Source: Microbacterium gorillae (GTDB taxonomy: Bacteria; Actinomycetota; Actinomycetes; Actinomycetales; Microbacteriaceae). From it: 64,000 nucleotides of DNA. Made by a program: the position numbers and the translations under genes. Below are positions 8,501 through 17,073 of this stretch, piece after piece. Location of the stretch: the NCBI RefSeq assembly GCF_000826185.2, contig NZ_LN648873.1, forward strand, positions 62,001 to 126,000. Reading direction: 5' to 3'. Under the pieces are notes generated by a model. The model was not told the DNA's origin, made no database searches, and worked only from the letters and a program-made list of their open reading frames with translations. How positions within the stretch are numbered: the first letter of the stretch is position 1; each line of letters begins with the position of its first letter.

Positions 8501-8526
8501 GCGGGTCGCCAGCGGCGGCGACCCGC
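8501..8526 (-). terminator. Hairpin downstream of the CsbD-like gene
   Basis: A perfect 10-bp stem (8501-8510 with 8517-8526) with a 6-base loop, eight bases beyond the stop codon. No T-run. Confidence 0.5.
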
Positions 8527-8533
8527 TTGCCGC

Positions 8534-8716
8534 TCAGTTCTTGATGTCGTTGATGGTGTCCTTGACGCCGTCCTTGACCTTGTCCGCCTTGGCGGTGGCC
8601 TGGTCGACGATTCCCTGGGCTTCCATCTTCTCGTTGTTCAGAGCGTCGCCCAGGCCTTCCTTCGCCTTGCCGACGGCTTCCTTCGCGTTGTTCGCGATGT
8701 CATCTCCGATACCCAT
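8534..8716 (-). CDS. CsbD-family stress protein
   Basis: A 60-residue hydrophilic helical protein starting MGIGDDIANNAKEAVGKAKEG, the usual CsbD pattern of KxKExxG repeats, with KADKVKDGVKDTINDIK at the end. CsbD-like proteins are sigma-B or general-stress induced; the mechanism is unknown. GAAGGAGG seven bases before the ATG at 8716 fixes the start and excludes a 14-codon upstream extension. Confidence 0.9.
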   Translation of the reverse strand: MGIGDDIANNAKEAVGKAKEGLGDALNNEKMEAQGIVDQATAKADKVKDGVKDTINDIKN

Positions 8717-8884
8717 GACGGGCCTCCTTCGGTTGATGGATGTGGTCCCCACGACCACAGTGCCGACGTTAGGGGCTTCTCACAGACCACGGCAAGGGGG
8801 GTAGACGCCCTCTGTGTCAAGTGATAGCCGTACGAGCCGTCACGAAATGACGTAGCGCCGTGAGCCGCCCCGCGGGCAGTCGCG

Positions 8885-9553
8885 TCAGAGCTGGACGGCG
8901 TTGTCGACATCCCACGGGATCGTCCATCCGGCGGCGTCGAACAGTCCGTTGAGGATGAGGGCGGTGAAGCCCCAGATGAACAGGTCATCGATCTGCCATC
9001 CTGGTCCGCGGAACTCGCCGACCGGGCGCCGCAGCACCGTGGTGAACCGCGTCGCGGGGTCCAGCAGACGTCGGACCGGAACGCGGTGGACGGAGGCCGT
9101 CTCGGCCTGGTCCACGGCCACCAGCGTCACATCGCGCGTGCGCCACGCGAGCACCGGCGTGACACGGTTCGCGGACGCGGCCAGGGGGAGATCCTGCAGC
9201 GTCGCGGCGATGTCGACGGCGTCGCTGTCCAGGGCGATCTCCTCCCGCGCCTCACGCAGGGCGGTGGCGACGAGGTCCACGTCCTCGGGGTCCCGGCGAC
9301 CGCCGGGGAACGCGACCTCCCCGGGGTGCGCGCGCAGCGCACTGGCCCGTACCTCCAGGACGACGTCCAGATCGCTCGGCGCCAATCCGCGTGAGGAGCC
9401 GACATGCGTGTCGTCGACGGCGCCGAACAGGACCAGGACGGCCGAGACGCGATCGGCGCTCGTGTCCGGGCGGAGGGGGTACCCGTGGGTGTCGAGCCCG
9501 CCGGAGGCCGCGGCCACCAGCTCCGCGAACGCGTCCTGCTGCCGTTGTGTCAT
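8885..9553 (-). CDS. Nudix hydrolase, CoA pyrophosphatase (NudL)-like
   Basis: A 222-residue protein whose Nudix box occupies about residues 84-108 (GGRRDPED... then ALREAREEIAL), with HPGEVAFPGG just before it, as in coenzyme A diphosphatases. The conserved C-terminal segment DDLFIWGFTALIL around residues 195-208 is also typical. It would hydrolyse CoA or acyl-CoA to 3',5'-ADP and phosphopantetheine using Mg2+ held by the box glutamates. Two GTG codons precede the ATG at 9553; the ATG is the preferred start. Confidence 0.88.
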   Translation of the reverse strand: MTQRQQDAFAELVAAASGGLDTHGYPLRPDTSADRVSAVLVLFGAVDDTHVGSSRGLAPSDLDVVLEVRASALRAHPGEVAFPGGRRDPEDVDLVATALREAREEIALDSDAVDIAATLQDLPLAASANRVTPVLAWRTRDVTLVAVDQAETASVHRVPVRRLLDPATRFTTVLRRPVGEFRGPGWQIDDLFIWGFTALILNGLFDAAGWTIPWDVDNAVQL

Positions 9554-9598
9554 CACCACCAGCCTAGGGCGGGAATCGGTGACGGCTCCCGGACGCGA

Positions 9599-9653
9599 CC
9601 GTGTCCCGCCTCCGGAGGATTCGAGACGAATCTCAACCGGAGACGGGACACGG
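9599..9653. repeat. Compound hairpin between Nudix and malate synthase genes
   Basis: Outer arms 9599-9615 and 9637-9653 pair over 17 bp with one mismatch. Inside them a further 6-bp stem (GATTCG with CGAATC) with a 3-base loop can form, giving a two-tier cruciform. The malate synthase stop codon (9633-9635) lies within it. It could act as the terminator of malate synthase or be a REP-like element. Confidence 0.75.
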
Positions 9654-11360
9654 GTCCCACGAGGGGGAGGGGGACTCAGCCGGCGGCGAGGGCGGGCTCG
9701 CGGGTCGCCGCCGGCTGAGTCCCCCTCCGGGCTCGCGGGTCGGCGCCGGGGCGTCGGTGAGGAACCGGTCGTACGCGTGCACGGTCAGGAACAGCGGGAA
9801 CTCGTCGCCCAGCACCAGCTCGCGCAGGATCCGCTCGGCGTCATCGAAGCGGTCCTCCGGGAAGCGCTCAAGCTCGCGAACGGTCTTCTCGATGACGTAC
9901 TCCACGCGCTCGCGGACCACCGGCATGCCGTCGTCCGTGACCGCGCCCTGGTGGATCCACTGCCACAGCTGACCGCGGCTGATCTCCGCCGTGGCGGCGT
10001 CCTCCATCAGGTTGTCGATGGCCGCCGCACCCACGCCGCGCAGCCAGCTCTCGATGTAGCGCAGGGCCACGGAGACGTTCGCGCGGATGCCGGCGCACGT
10101 GACGGTGCCGCCCTCGATGCGCAGATCCAGCAGCTGCTCCGGCTCCACGTGGACGTCCGAGCGCAGGTTGTCGACCTGGTTCGTGCGCCCCTGCAGGACC
10201 GCGTCGAACTCGGCGCGGGCGGCGGGGATGAGGTCCGGGTGCGCCACCCAGGTGCCGTCGAAGCCGTCGCCGGCCTCGCGACGCTTGTCCGCGGCGACCT
10301 TCTCGAACGCTGCAGCGGTGACCTCCGGGTCACGCCGGTTCGGGATGAACGCGCTCATGCCACCGATGGCGTACGCACCGCGCTTGTGGCACGTGCTGAC
10401 CAGCAGCTCGGTGTAGGCGCGCATGAACGGCACCGTCATCGTGATCTGCGCGCGGTCCGGCAGCAGGAAGGACCGGCCGCGGTCGTGGAAGTTCTTGATC
10501 ACGCTGAACAGGTAGTCCCAGCGACCGGCGTTCAGACCCGCGCAATGGTCGCGCAGTTCGTAGAGGATCTCTTCCATCTCGAACGCCGCCGTGATCGTCT
10601 CGATCAGCACCGTGGCACGGATCGTGCCGTGCGGGATGTCGATCCAGTTCTCGCTGAACGTGAACACGTCGTCCCACAGGCGAGCACCCTGGTGGCTCTC
10701 CAGCTTCGGCAGGTAGAAGTACGGCCCGCGTCCGGTGGCGATGAGCTCCTTCGCGTTGTGGAAGAAGTACAGACCGAAATCCACCAGCGCACCCGAGACC
10801 GGCGCGGTGAGCCCGGCGGTGTTCGTGTAGCGGAAGTGCTTCTCCGTGAGGAACCATCCGCGCGGACGGAACACGATCGTCGGCGTCTGCTCGCCGAGGC
10901 GGTACTCCTTGCCCTCATCGGAGGTGAAATCGATCTGCCGACGAATCGCGTCGTACAGGTTGATCTGTCCGCCGATGATGTTGGCCCACGTGGGGCTGGT
11001 CGCATCCTCGTGGTCGGCCAACCAGACCTGCGCGCCGGAGTTCATCGCGTTGATCGTCATCTTGCGGTCGGTCGGACCGGTGATCTCGACGCGACGGTCC
11101 TCCAGGCCGGGGCCCGGGCCCGCGACACGCCACGTCGGTTCCTCGCGGATCGCGGCGGTGGCGGCGGCGAATGTCGGGGTGTAGCCGGCGTTGATCGCCT
11201 TCTGGCCCTCGTAGCGCTCGCGGAGCCGGTCCTGTCGGCGGGCGCCGAAGCTGTCGTGCAGGGCGGTGAGGAAGCGCAGGGCCTCCGGGGTCAGGATCTC
11301 CTCGAAGCGGGGCTCGATCTCGCCCAGCACCTCGAATCGAGGGTTCGTGTTCTCCGTCAT
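9633..11360 (-). CDS. aceB: Malate synthase A
   Basis: A 575-residue malate synthase A, which condenses glyoxylate with acetyl-CoA to malate in the glyoxylate shunt. Landmarks include the ADHEDATSPTW segment, VFRPRGWFLTEKH, the LPKLESHQGARLW region and ETITAAFEMEEILYELRDH, with IGGMSAFIPNR and the WLRGVGAAAIDNLMEDAATAEISR helix later. The family normally ends near AYDRFLTD, here about residue 536. The last 38 or so residues are proline/serine/arginine-rich and are encoded by an inverted-repeat cluster, so they look like an accidental extension. It lies 31 bases downstream of isocitrate lyase, probably in one operon. Confidence 0.95.
   Translation of the reverse strand: MTENTNPRFEVLGEIEPRFEEILTPEALRFLTALHDSFGARRQDRLRERYEGQKAINAGYTPTFAAATAAIREEPTWRVAGPGPGLEDRRVEITGPTDRKMTINAMNSGAQVWLADHEDATSPTWANIIGGQINLYDAIRRQIDFTSDEGKEYRLGEQTPTIVFRPRGWFLTEKHFRYTNTAGLTAPVSGALVDFGLYFFHNAKELIATGRGPYFYLPKLESHQGARLWDDVFTFSENWIDIPHGTIRATVLIETITAAFEMEEILYELRDHCAGLNAGRWDYLFSVIKNFHDRGRSFLLPDRAQITMTVPFMRAYTELLVSTCHKRGAYAIGGMSAFIPNRRDPEVTAAAFEKVAADKRREAGDGFDGTWVAHPDLIPAARAEFDAVLQGRTNQVDNLRSDVHVEPEQLLDLRIEGGTVTCAGIRANVSVALRYIESWLRGVGAAAIDNLMEDAATAEISRGQLWQWIHQGAVTDDGMPVVRERVEYVIEKTVRELERFPEDRFDDAERILRELVLGDEFPLFLTVHAYDRFLTDAPAPTREPGGGLSRRRPASPPSPPAESPSPSWDPCPVSG
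9666..9728. repeat. Perfect 24-bp inverted repeat inside the 3' end of malate synthase
   Basis: Arms 9666-9689 and 9705-9728 are exact reverse complements separated by 15 bases. A 14-base direct repeat (9693-9706 and 9730-9743, GGGCTCGCGGGTCG) overlaps the loop and one arm. The element is translated as the odd C-terminal tail of malate synthase. Confidence 0.9.
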
Positions 11361-11391
11361 GATGATGCCTTCTCGAAATCTGTGTCGCGGA

Positions 11392-12708
11392 TCAGTGGAA
11401 CTGCTCGGACTCGGTCGAGCCGACGAGTGCCAGCGTGGCGCTGCTGGGGTTCAGCGCCGTGGCGATGCGGTCGAAGTAGCCGGTACCCACTTCGGCCTGG
11501 TGCTTGGTGGCGGTGTAGCCGCGCGATTCGGCCGCGAACTCGGCCTCCTGCAGCTCGACGTACGCCGACATCTGTCGCGCCTGGTATCCCTGCGCCAGCT
11601 CGAACATGCTGTAGTTCAGCGAGTGGAAGCCGGCCAGGGTGATGAACTGGAACGCGTAGCCCATGGCGGCGAGCTCACGCTGGAACTTGGCGATGGTCTC
11701 GTCGTCGAGGTGACGCTTCCAGTTGAAGCTGGGGGAGCAGTTGTACGCCAGCTTCTGGTTCGGGAACTCAGCGTGGATCGCCTCGGCGAAGCGGCGGGCC
11801 AGCTCCAGGTCCGGCTCGCTGGATTCCACCCAGATGAGGTCGGCGTACGGCGCGTAGGCGAGACCGCGGGCGATGACCGGCTCGATGCCGTTGCGGACCT
11901 CGTAGAAGCCCTCCGCGGTGCGCTCACCGGTGAGGAACTCGCGGTCGCGCTCGTCCACGTCGCTGGTCAGCAGGGTTGCGGCGAGGGCGTCGGTGCGGGC
12001 GATGACCACGGACGGGACGTCGGCCACGTCGGCCGCGAGGCGAGCGGCGTTCAGCGTCCGGACGTGCTGCGAGGTGGGGATCAGGACCTTGCCGCCCATG
12101 TGGCCGCATTTCTTCTCGCTGGCCAGCTGGTCTTCCCAGTGCACACCCGCTGCACCGGCGTTGATCATGCCGCTCATCAGCTCGTACGCGTTCAGGGGTC
12201 CGCCGAAGCCGGCCTCGGCGTCCGCGACGATCGGCAGCTGCCAGTCGCGGCTCGTGGTGCCGGTCTCGGCGAACTCGATCTGACCGGCGCGCAGGAGCGC
12301 GTTGTTGATGCGACGGACGACGGCGGGGACCGAGTTGGCCGGGTACAGGCTCTGGTCCGGGTAGGTCTGGCCGGAGAGGTTGGCGTCGGCGGCGACCTGC
12401 CAGCCGGACAGGTAGACGGCCTCGAGGCCGGCGCGAGCCTGCTGGACGGCCTGGTTGCCGGTCAGGGCACCGAGCGCGTAGACCCAGCTGCTCGGGTCCT
12501 CGTGGTTGCGCTGAATGAGCTCCCAGAGCTTCTCCGCGCCACGACGGGCGAGCGTCGCCTCCTCGCGGACCGGACCGCGCAGTGCGATGACGTCCTCGGC
12601 CGTGTAGTCGCGGCGGACGTCGGCCCAGCGCGGGTCGGTCAGCCACTCCTTGTCGAGCTCGACGGCGGTCTGGGTCTGCGTTCCGGGGCGGGTGGCGTTC
12701 TCGGTCAT
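11392..12708 (-). CDS. aceA: Isocitrate lyase
   Basis: A 438-residue enzyme that cleaves isocitrate to succinate and glyoxylate. The catalytic signature KKCGHMGG is at residues 199-206 with Cys201 as active base. Other family segments are [49 protein letters not shown] and [17 protein letters not shown]. The length matches the short actinobacterial and enterobacterial class. AAAGGAGCAATC before the ATG at 12708 sets the start; the frame is open further upstream but without coding character. It forms an operon with malate synthase and is divergent from a RamB-like regulator, the usual partner. Confidence 0.97.
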   Translation of the reverse strand: MTENATRPGTQTQTAVELDKEWLTDPRWADVRRDYTAEDVIALRGPVREEATLARRGAEKLWELIQRNHEDPSSWVYALGALTGNQAVQQARAGLEAVYLSGWQVAADANLSGQTYPDQSLYPANSVPAVVRRINNALLRAGQIEFAETGTTSRDWQLPIVADAEAGFGGPLNAYELMSGMINAGAAGVHWEDQLASEKKCGHMGGKVLIPTSQHVRTLNAARLAADVADVPSVVIARTDALAATLLTSDVDERDREFLTGERTAEGFYEVRNGIEPVIARGLAYAPYADLIWVESSEPDLELARRFAEAIHAEFPNQKLAYNCSPSFNWKRHLDDETIAKFQRELAAMGYAFQFITLAGFHSLNYSMFELAQGYQARQMSAYVELQEAEFAAESRGYTATKHQAEVGTGYFDRIATALNPSSATLALVGSTESEQFH

Positions 12709-12868
12709 GATTGCTCCTTTGCTGGGCTGAAAGCCGTGCTGTGCGGCTCTCCGTTCGGGGCCTTGAGTCGAGCTTGCGGGGTGTGCCAGACGGTTTTCGG
12801 CCAAATCGGAGGAGAAATATTGCGAGATTTCTGAGTTTCGGAACGCTGCGGCGTGGGAGGCTGTCTCC
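12709..12868. promoter_or_regulatory. Divergent aceA/regulator intergenic region
   Basis: 160 bases separate the divergent isocitrate lyase and RamB-like starts and hold both promoters. The most AT-rich part (about 12793-12840) contains AAATATTGCGAGATTTC, which loosely resembles the TTTGC-centred sites bound by RamB of corynebacteria and mycobacteria. The match is only suggestive. Confidence 0.4.
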
Positions 12869-14338
12869 ATGACGATGACGAGCGCGCGCGCCGGGGACGA
12901 TGAAGATGTGCTCGATTCGCTGACCATCGGCCGCCGTGTGCGGCAGCTTCGCCTGGACGCCGGCATGACCGTCGAAGGACTCGGCGAGGCCATCGGCCGC
13001 GCCGCGTCGCAGATCTCGGTCATCGAGAACGGCAAGCGCGAGCTGCGCCTGGCGGAGCTGCAGAAGCTCGCCCGTGCGCTCGGCACCTCGCTGGACGCGA
13101 TGCTGGCGCCGGAGCCGCTGTCGCGGCGACATGAACTCGAGATCGCGCTCGAGCGGGCCCAGCGTGGTCCGCTGTTCCGTTCCCTGGGCCTGGAGGCGCT
13201 GCCGATCCGCAAGACGCTCGGCGACCAGGCGATCGAGACGATCCTGCGTCTGCACGGTGAGCTGGAGAAGCTGCACGAGCAGCGCGCGGCGACGCCGGAG
13301 GAGGCGCGTCGGGCCAACACCGAACTGCGTGCCGAGCAGCGCAAGCGTGACAACCACTATCCGGAGCTGGAGGAGGCGGCGGCGAAATTGCTGTCCGCGA
13401 TCGGACACCGCGGGGGACCGCTGTCGCAGCGCGCCACGAGCGAACTGGCCGCGCACCTCGGCTTCACGCTGCACTACGTCGGCGACCTGCCGGTCAGCAC
13501 GCGAAGCATCACCGATCATCGCAACGGCCGCATCTACCTGCCCGTCCGGCAGACGGGGACGGATCCGCGCTCCGCTCTGCTGCAGGCGCTCGCGGCGCAC
13601 GTCCTCGGGCAGCCGGAGCCGTCCGACTACGGTGACCTGCTGCGGCAGCGCGTCGAGACGAACTACCTCGCCGGTGCCCTGATGGTGCCGGAGGAGAGCG
13701 CGGTGGCGTACCTGTCCGAGTTGAAGGCCGCGCGCGAACTGTCCGTCGAGGACCTCCGGGACCACTTCGCGGTCAGCTACGAGACGGCCGCGCACCGCTT
13801 CACGAACCTCGCCACGAAGCATCTGGACATTCCGGTGCACTTCACGAAGGTGCATTCCAGCGGCGTGATCTCGAAGGCGTACGAGAACGACGACGTGCAG
13901 TTCCCGACCGATCCGCTCGGGTCCGTCGAGGGCCAGCGGGTGTGCCGCTGGTGGAGTGCCCGCCAGGTGTTCGAGGTCGAGGACCGCCTCAGCGCGTACC
14001 ACCAGTACACCGACAAGCCGGTCGGGACCTACTGGTGCACGTCCGCGATCGTGAGCGCGTCGAACGGCGATTTCTCGGTCAGCGTCGGCACGCGCTTCAA
14101 CGATGCGAAGTGGTTCCGCGGTCGCGACACCTCACGCCGACTCACCTCGACGTGTCCCGACCCGGCCTGCTGCCGCGAGCCCGCCGAGGACACCGCCGCG
14201 TACTGGCAGGGCCGGGCGTGGCCGAGCGCCCGCCTCAATTCGTCGCTGCTCGCGGCGATGCCGGACGGCTCCACCACCGGCGTGGACAAGGTCGACGTCT
14301 ACGAATTCCTCGACCGCCACTCGGCCACGACCCTCTGA
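12869..14338 (+). CDS. ramB: RamB-like regulator of acetate/glyoxylate metabolism (XRE HTH + IrrE-like domain)
   Basis: A 489-residue protein of the short-chain fatty acyl transcriptional regulator family. Residues about 20-78 are an XRE-type HTH ([44 protein letters not shown]). An IrrE/ImmA-like (DUF955) region follows around residues 170-330, but the HExxH zinc site of active members is not seen (AHVLGQPEP occupies the equivalent place). A C-terminal DUF2083-like domain with clustered cysteines (CPDPACC) ends the protein. RamB of Corynebacterium glutamicum represses aceA and aceB; here the gene is divergent from aceA-aceB, which strongly supports the same role. Confidence 0.88.
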   Translation: MTMTSARAGDDEDVLDSLTIGRRVRQLRLDAGMTVEGLGEAIGRAASQISVIENGKRELRLAELQKLARALGTSLDAMLAPEPLSRRHELEIALERAQRGPLFRSLGLEALPIRKTLGDQAIETILRLHGELEKLHEQRAATPEEARRANTELRAEQRKRDNHYPELEEAAAKLLSAIGHRGGPLSQRATSELAAHLGFTLHYVGDLPVSTRSITDHRNGRIYLPVRQTGTDPRSALLQALAAHVLGQPEPSDYGDLLRQRVETNYLAGALMVPEESAVAYLSELKAARELSVEDLRDHFAVSYETAAHRFTNLATKHLDIPVHFTKVHSSGVISKAYENDDVQFPTDPLGSVEGQRVCRWWSARQVFEVEDRLSAYHQYTDKPVGTYWCTSAIVSASNGDFSVSVGTRFNDAKWFRGRDTSRRLTSTCPDPACCREPAEDTAAYWQGRAWPSARLNSSLLAAMPDGSTTGVDKVDVYEFLDRHSATTL

Positions 14339-14440
14339 CCCCCGCGGCACCCACACTGACGGGCATACGGTGGCGGATCTCCACCCGGTCTCCACCCGGA
14401 GGTGGTGCTCCGGCGGGCGCTGCGTGGCGAGTCTGGACTC

Positions 14441-14968
14441 ATGAACACCACGCTCGAAGTCACCGTCAACATCATCCTCGTCGTCGGCCTCATCGGCTGG
14501 TTCGGCTACCGGCAGTCCACCTGGCGTCCCGTCGATCTCGGCCGCATGTGGCGGGCGCCACTGATCATGGGGGCGCTCGGACTGCTCATCGTCGCCCGGA
14601 CGCTGACGTCGTTCAGCGGGGTCGATGTGGCCGCTTTCGTCCTCGAGATCGTTCTGGGGGTCGGTGCCGGCGCCTGGATGGGCTACCTCGCGCACTTCCG
14701 GCCGCTCGCCACGCCGGTACCGGTCGGGCGATCGGGCGCGGTCGCGACGCTGGAGACTCGCACCGGCTGGCTCGGCCTGGGCATCTGGTGCGCACTGATC
14801 GTGGTTCGCATCGTGATCGACATCGTTGCGGCGAACCTCGGTGGTGCGGCCCTCAGCTCGGGCGGGTTCATCCTCATCATGCTCGCGGTCAACCGGGCGA
14901 CGCGGACCGCGGTGATCCGGAGCCGCCTGCCGCGCGCCGCCGCGCAGAGTCGCATGATGGTCTCGTGA
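14441..14968 (+). CDS. Membrane protein of a two-component cassette
   Basis: A 175-residue membrane protein with about five hydrophobic segments (near residues 6-24, 37-52, 60-80, 106-124 and 132-150). I do not recognise a named family, although a similar membrane protein with tandem helices often precedes NarL-type kinases in actinobacteria. Its stop codon overlaps the GTG of the histidine kinase gene (GTGA), so it belongs to the same operon and may assist signal perception. The ATG at 14441 lacks a clear ribosome-binding site; a longer frame from 14402 is arginine-rich and less likely. Confidence 0.75.
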   Translation: MNTTLEVTVNIILVVGLIGWFGYRQSTWRPVDLGRMWRAPLIMGALGLLIVARTLTSFSGVDVAAFVLEIVLGVGAGAWMGYLAHFRPLATPVPVGRSGAVATLETRTGWLGLGIWCALIVVRIVIDIVAANLGGAALSSGGFILIMLAVNRATRTAVIRSRLPRAAAQSRMMVS

Positions 14969-16101
14969 CCGAACGCAACCGCTGGCTCAGCCTGTCGATC
15001 GCCGCTCTCGCGGCGATCGGCATCGGTGGCACCCTCATCGTGCTGGACGGTGTGACCTGGGTCTCGATCGTCGCCGTTCTCGGGATCGTCGGCTGGATCG
15101 CGGCGACGCTGCTCTGGGAGCCGCGGTGGCGTGTGCCGTTCATCGTCGCGGCCGCGGTCGCGGTGGTCGCCGGGTGTCTGACCGCGACGGCGACGGGCGG
15201 ACTCTCGCTGGTTCCGGTCGTCGTCGGAATCCTGTTGCTGTTCGGACGCGGCGACGTGCGGATGAGTATCGGCGTAGGGGTCACGCTCGCGGGAGTCGCG
15301 GCCCTCGCGATCGGCGGCCTCGTCGCGCCGATGCCCGGGTGGGGGCTGGTGGTCATCGCGGGATGGCTGCTCGTCGGAGTCCTGGCTGGAATCAACCGGC
15401 GGGCCATGCGTTCCGCGCAGGCCGACGCCGCGGACCGGCGCGAGCAGGAGTCCCGCCTCCGGGAGGAACAGCGCCGGGTGGCGCTCGCGCGGGATCTGCA
15501 TGACGTGCTGGCTCACTCTCTGGGCGGACTCACCGTCCAACTGGACGCCGTGGACGCGCTGCTCGAGGCCGGCCACATCGATCAGGCGCGGGAACGCGTT
15601 CGGAAAGCGCGGGTCCTGGCCGGCCAGGGTCTTGCGGACGCTCGCGGAGCCGTCGCCGCTTTGCGTGCTCCCGCGCCGTCGTCTGACGAGCCCACGGACC
15701 CGATGCCCGGCATCGATGATCTCATCGCGGCGCACCGGTCGCTCGGCGAGAGGGTCGACCTGACGGTCACGGGCTCCGCGCGCCCGGTGCCGGCAGCGGT
15801 CGCATCCGCGCTCCTGCGTGCGGTCCAGGAGTCACTGAGCAACGCGCGGCGCCACGCGCCGGGGGCGCACACCGGCGTTTCGCTCCACTGGGGCGCGGAC
15901 GAGATCGGTCTGCGCGTCGCCAATGACCTCACATCCGAGCACGCGGCGCCCGGTGGTGGCTACGGTCTTCGCGGCATGCGGGAACGGTTCGCCGCGCTTC
16001 CCTTCGGCGGGGACGTCGATGCGCGGGAGGTGGACGGCTTCTTCGTCGTCACCGCTCGCGCCGGGCTCGAGGCCAACGGGCCGGGGAGGGCGAGCGCATG
16101 A
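14965..16101 (+). CDS. Two-component sensor histidine kinase, NarL/DesK-type (HisKA_3)
   Basis: A 378-residue kinase. The N-terminal third holds about five transmembrane segments (residues 8-140) with little extracytoplasmic sequence, as in intramembrane-sensing or cell-envelope stress kinases. A short linker helix leads to the HisKA_3 dimerisation box ARDLHDVLAHSLGG with phospho-accepting His179. The ATPase domain follows, with QESLSNARRHAPGA (N box) and GGGYGLRGMRER (G box). The GTG start overlaps the upstream stop codon, and its own stop overlaps the ATG of the response regulator gene, so the three genes are translationally coupled. Confidence 0.93.
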   Translation: MTERNRWLSLSIAALAAIGIGGTLIVLDGVTWVSIVAVLGIVGWIAATLLWEPRWRVPFIVAAAVAVVAGCLTATATGGLSLVPVVVGILLLFGRGDVRMSIGVGVTLAGVAALAIGGLVAPMPGWGLVVIAGWLLVGVLAGINRRAMRSAQADAADRREQESRLREEQRRVALARDLHDVLAHSLGGLTVQLDAVDALLEAGHIDQARERVRKARVLAGQGLADARGAVAALRAPAPSSDEPTDPMPGIDDLIAAHRSLGERVDLTVTGSARPVPAAVASALLRAVQESLSNARRHAPGAHTGVSLHWGADEIGLRVANDLTSEHAAPGGGYGLRGMRERFAALPFGGDVDAREVDGFFVVTARAGLEANGPGRASA

Positions 16102-16745
16102 GCGACGCGCGGATCCGGGTTCTCATCGCGGACGACCAGGACCTGGTCCGAGACGGGCTCGCGACGATCGTGTCGCTCCTGCCGGACGTCGTCGTGGTCG
16201 GTCTCGCGTCCGACGGCGACGAGGCGGTGGCGCTCGCCGTGGCCGAACGGCCGGACGTCGTGCTCATGGACCTCCGCATGCCGAACGTCGATGGCATCGA
16301 GGCGACACGGCGCATCGCGGCGGACGTGCCGGAGGCGGCGGTCCTCGTGCTCACGACCTACGCGGACGACGACTCGATCCTCGGCGCGCTGCGGGCGGGA
16401 GCGCGCGGGTACCTCACGAAGGACGCCGGACGTGAGCAGATCGCGATGGCGATCCGGTCCGTCGCCGGCGGGCAGACGACGTTCGCGGCCGAGGTCGCGG
16501 CGCGCGTTGTGAGCGCGGCAGCGGGAGCGGCGGCGGCCCCGGTCGACGAACTGGCGGCACGATTCCCGGACCTGACCCCGCGCGAGAGGGAGGTGCTCTC
16601 CCTGATCTCCGACGGGCTCAACAACGCCGAGATCGCGGCACGCCTCTATGTCGGCGTCTCGACCGTGAAGACACACATCAACGCCCTCTTCGCGAAGCTC
16701 GGCGTCCGCGACCGCGCCCAGGCGATCGCCCGCGTCCGCTCCTGA
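16098..16745 (+). CDS. LuxR/NarL-type response regulator
   Basis: A 215-residue response regulator. The receiver domain has the acidic pair in IADDQD, the phospho-acceptor Asp58 in VLMDLRMP and Lys108 in GYLTKDAG. A LuxR-type HTH occupies about residues 155-212 (LTPREREVLSLISDGLNNAEIAARLYVGVSTVKTH). It is the cognate partner of the kinase encoded immediately upstream (4-base ATGA overlap). Targets are unknown; such regulators often control adjacent transporters or the cassette itself, but no transporter follows here. Confidence 0.95.
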   Translation: MSDARIRVLIADDQDLVRDGLATIVSLLPDVVVVGLASDGDEAVALAVAERPDVVLMDLRMPNVDGIEATRRIAADVPEAAVLVLTTYADDDSILGALRAGARGYLTKDAGREQIAMAIRSVAGGQTTFAAEVAARVVSAAAGAAAAPVDELAARFPDLTPREREVLSLISDGLNNAEIAARLYVGVSTVKTHINALFAKLGVRDRAQAIARVRS

Positions 16746-17073
16746 CCCGCGCGGTCGTCCTCGGGTCCTGGCCGTCGAGCGGGCGTATGGGCCCAGACGA
16801 ATGTCATGAGGTTCGTGACGGACGCCGCGTTCCTGACGTGGCTGGGTTCGTTCGCTTTTGATGGGAGCCGCCGAGGCTCCGGCGTTGAGTGCGCGGGTCG
16901 CGTCGCGGAGGTGGTGCCGCGGATCGTTCCGGAGGTCGGGTCGCGACGTACATGGCGGACGGTGGACGAGCCCATGGGCCACACCAGCGTGTCTGTACGG
17001 CCCGCGGTTGAACGAGCGCAGGAGGAAGCCCGGTGTAGCGCGGCGCGCGGTGGGCGGAGTTCTCCCCGGTGGG
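16746..17073. other. Gene-free stretch
   Basis: 328 bases between the convergent response regulator and HNH genes. I see no conserved frame, no strong hairpin with a T-run and no repeat. Open frames here on both strands are arginine-rich, as expected of non-coding GC-rich DNA. Confidence 0.6.

Noticed and set aside
8901..11642. A 913-codon open frame on the plus strand
   Set aside because: It lies antisense to the Nudix gene and malate synthase, is rich in Arg/Val/Ala without domains, and reflects high GC at third codon positions of the real genes.
12709..13353. A long N-terminal extension of isocitrate lyase
   Set aside because: The open frame runs antisense into the RamB-like gene and is Arg/Ser-rich; a strong ribosome-binding site marks the start at 12708.
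11924..14002. A 692-codon minus-strand frame
   Set aside because: Runs antisense through the RamB-like gene and out of frame through aceA; no recognisable domain.
13942..14964. A long N-terminal extension of the histidine kinase (open frame from 13942)
   Set aside because: It overlaps the RamB-like and membrane protein genes in another frame; the GTG at 14965 with a GTGA overlap gives a normal kinase.
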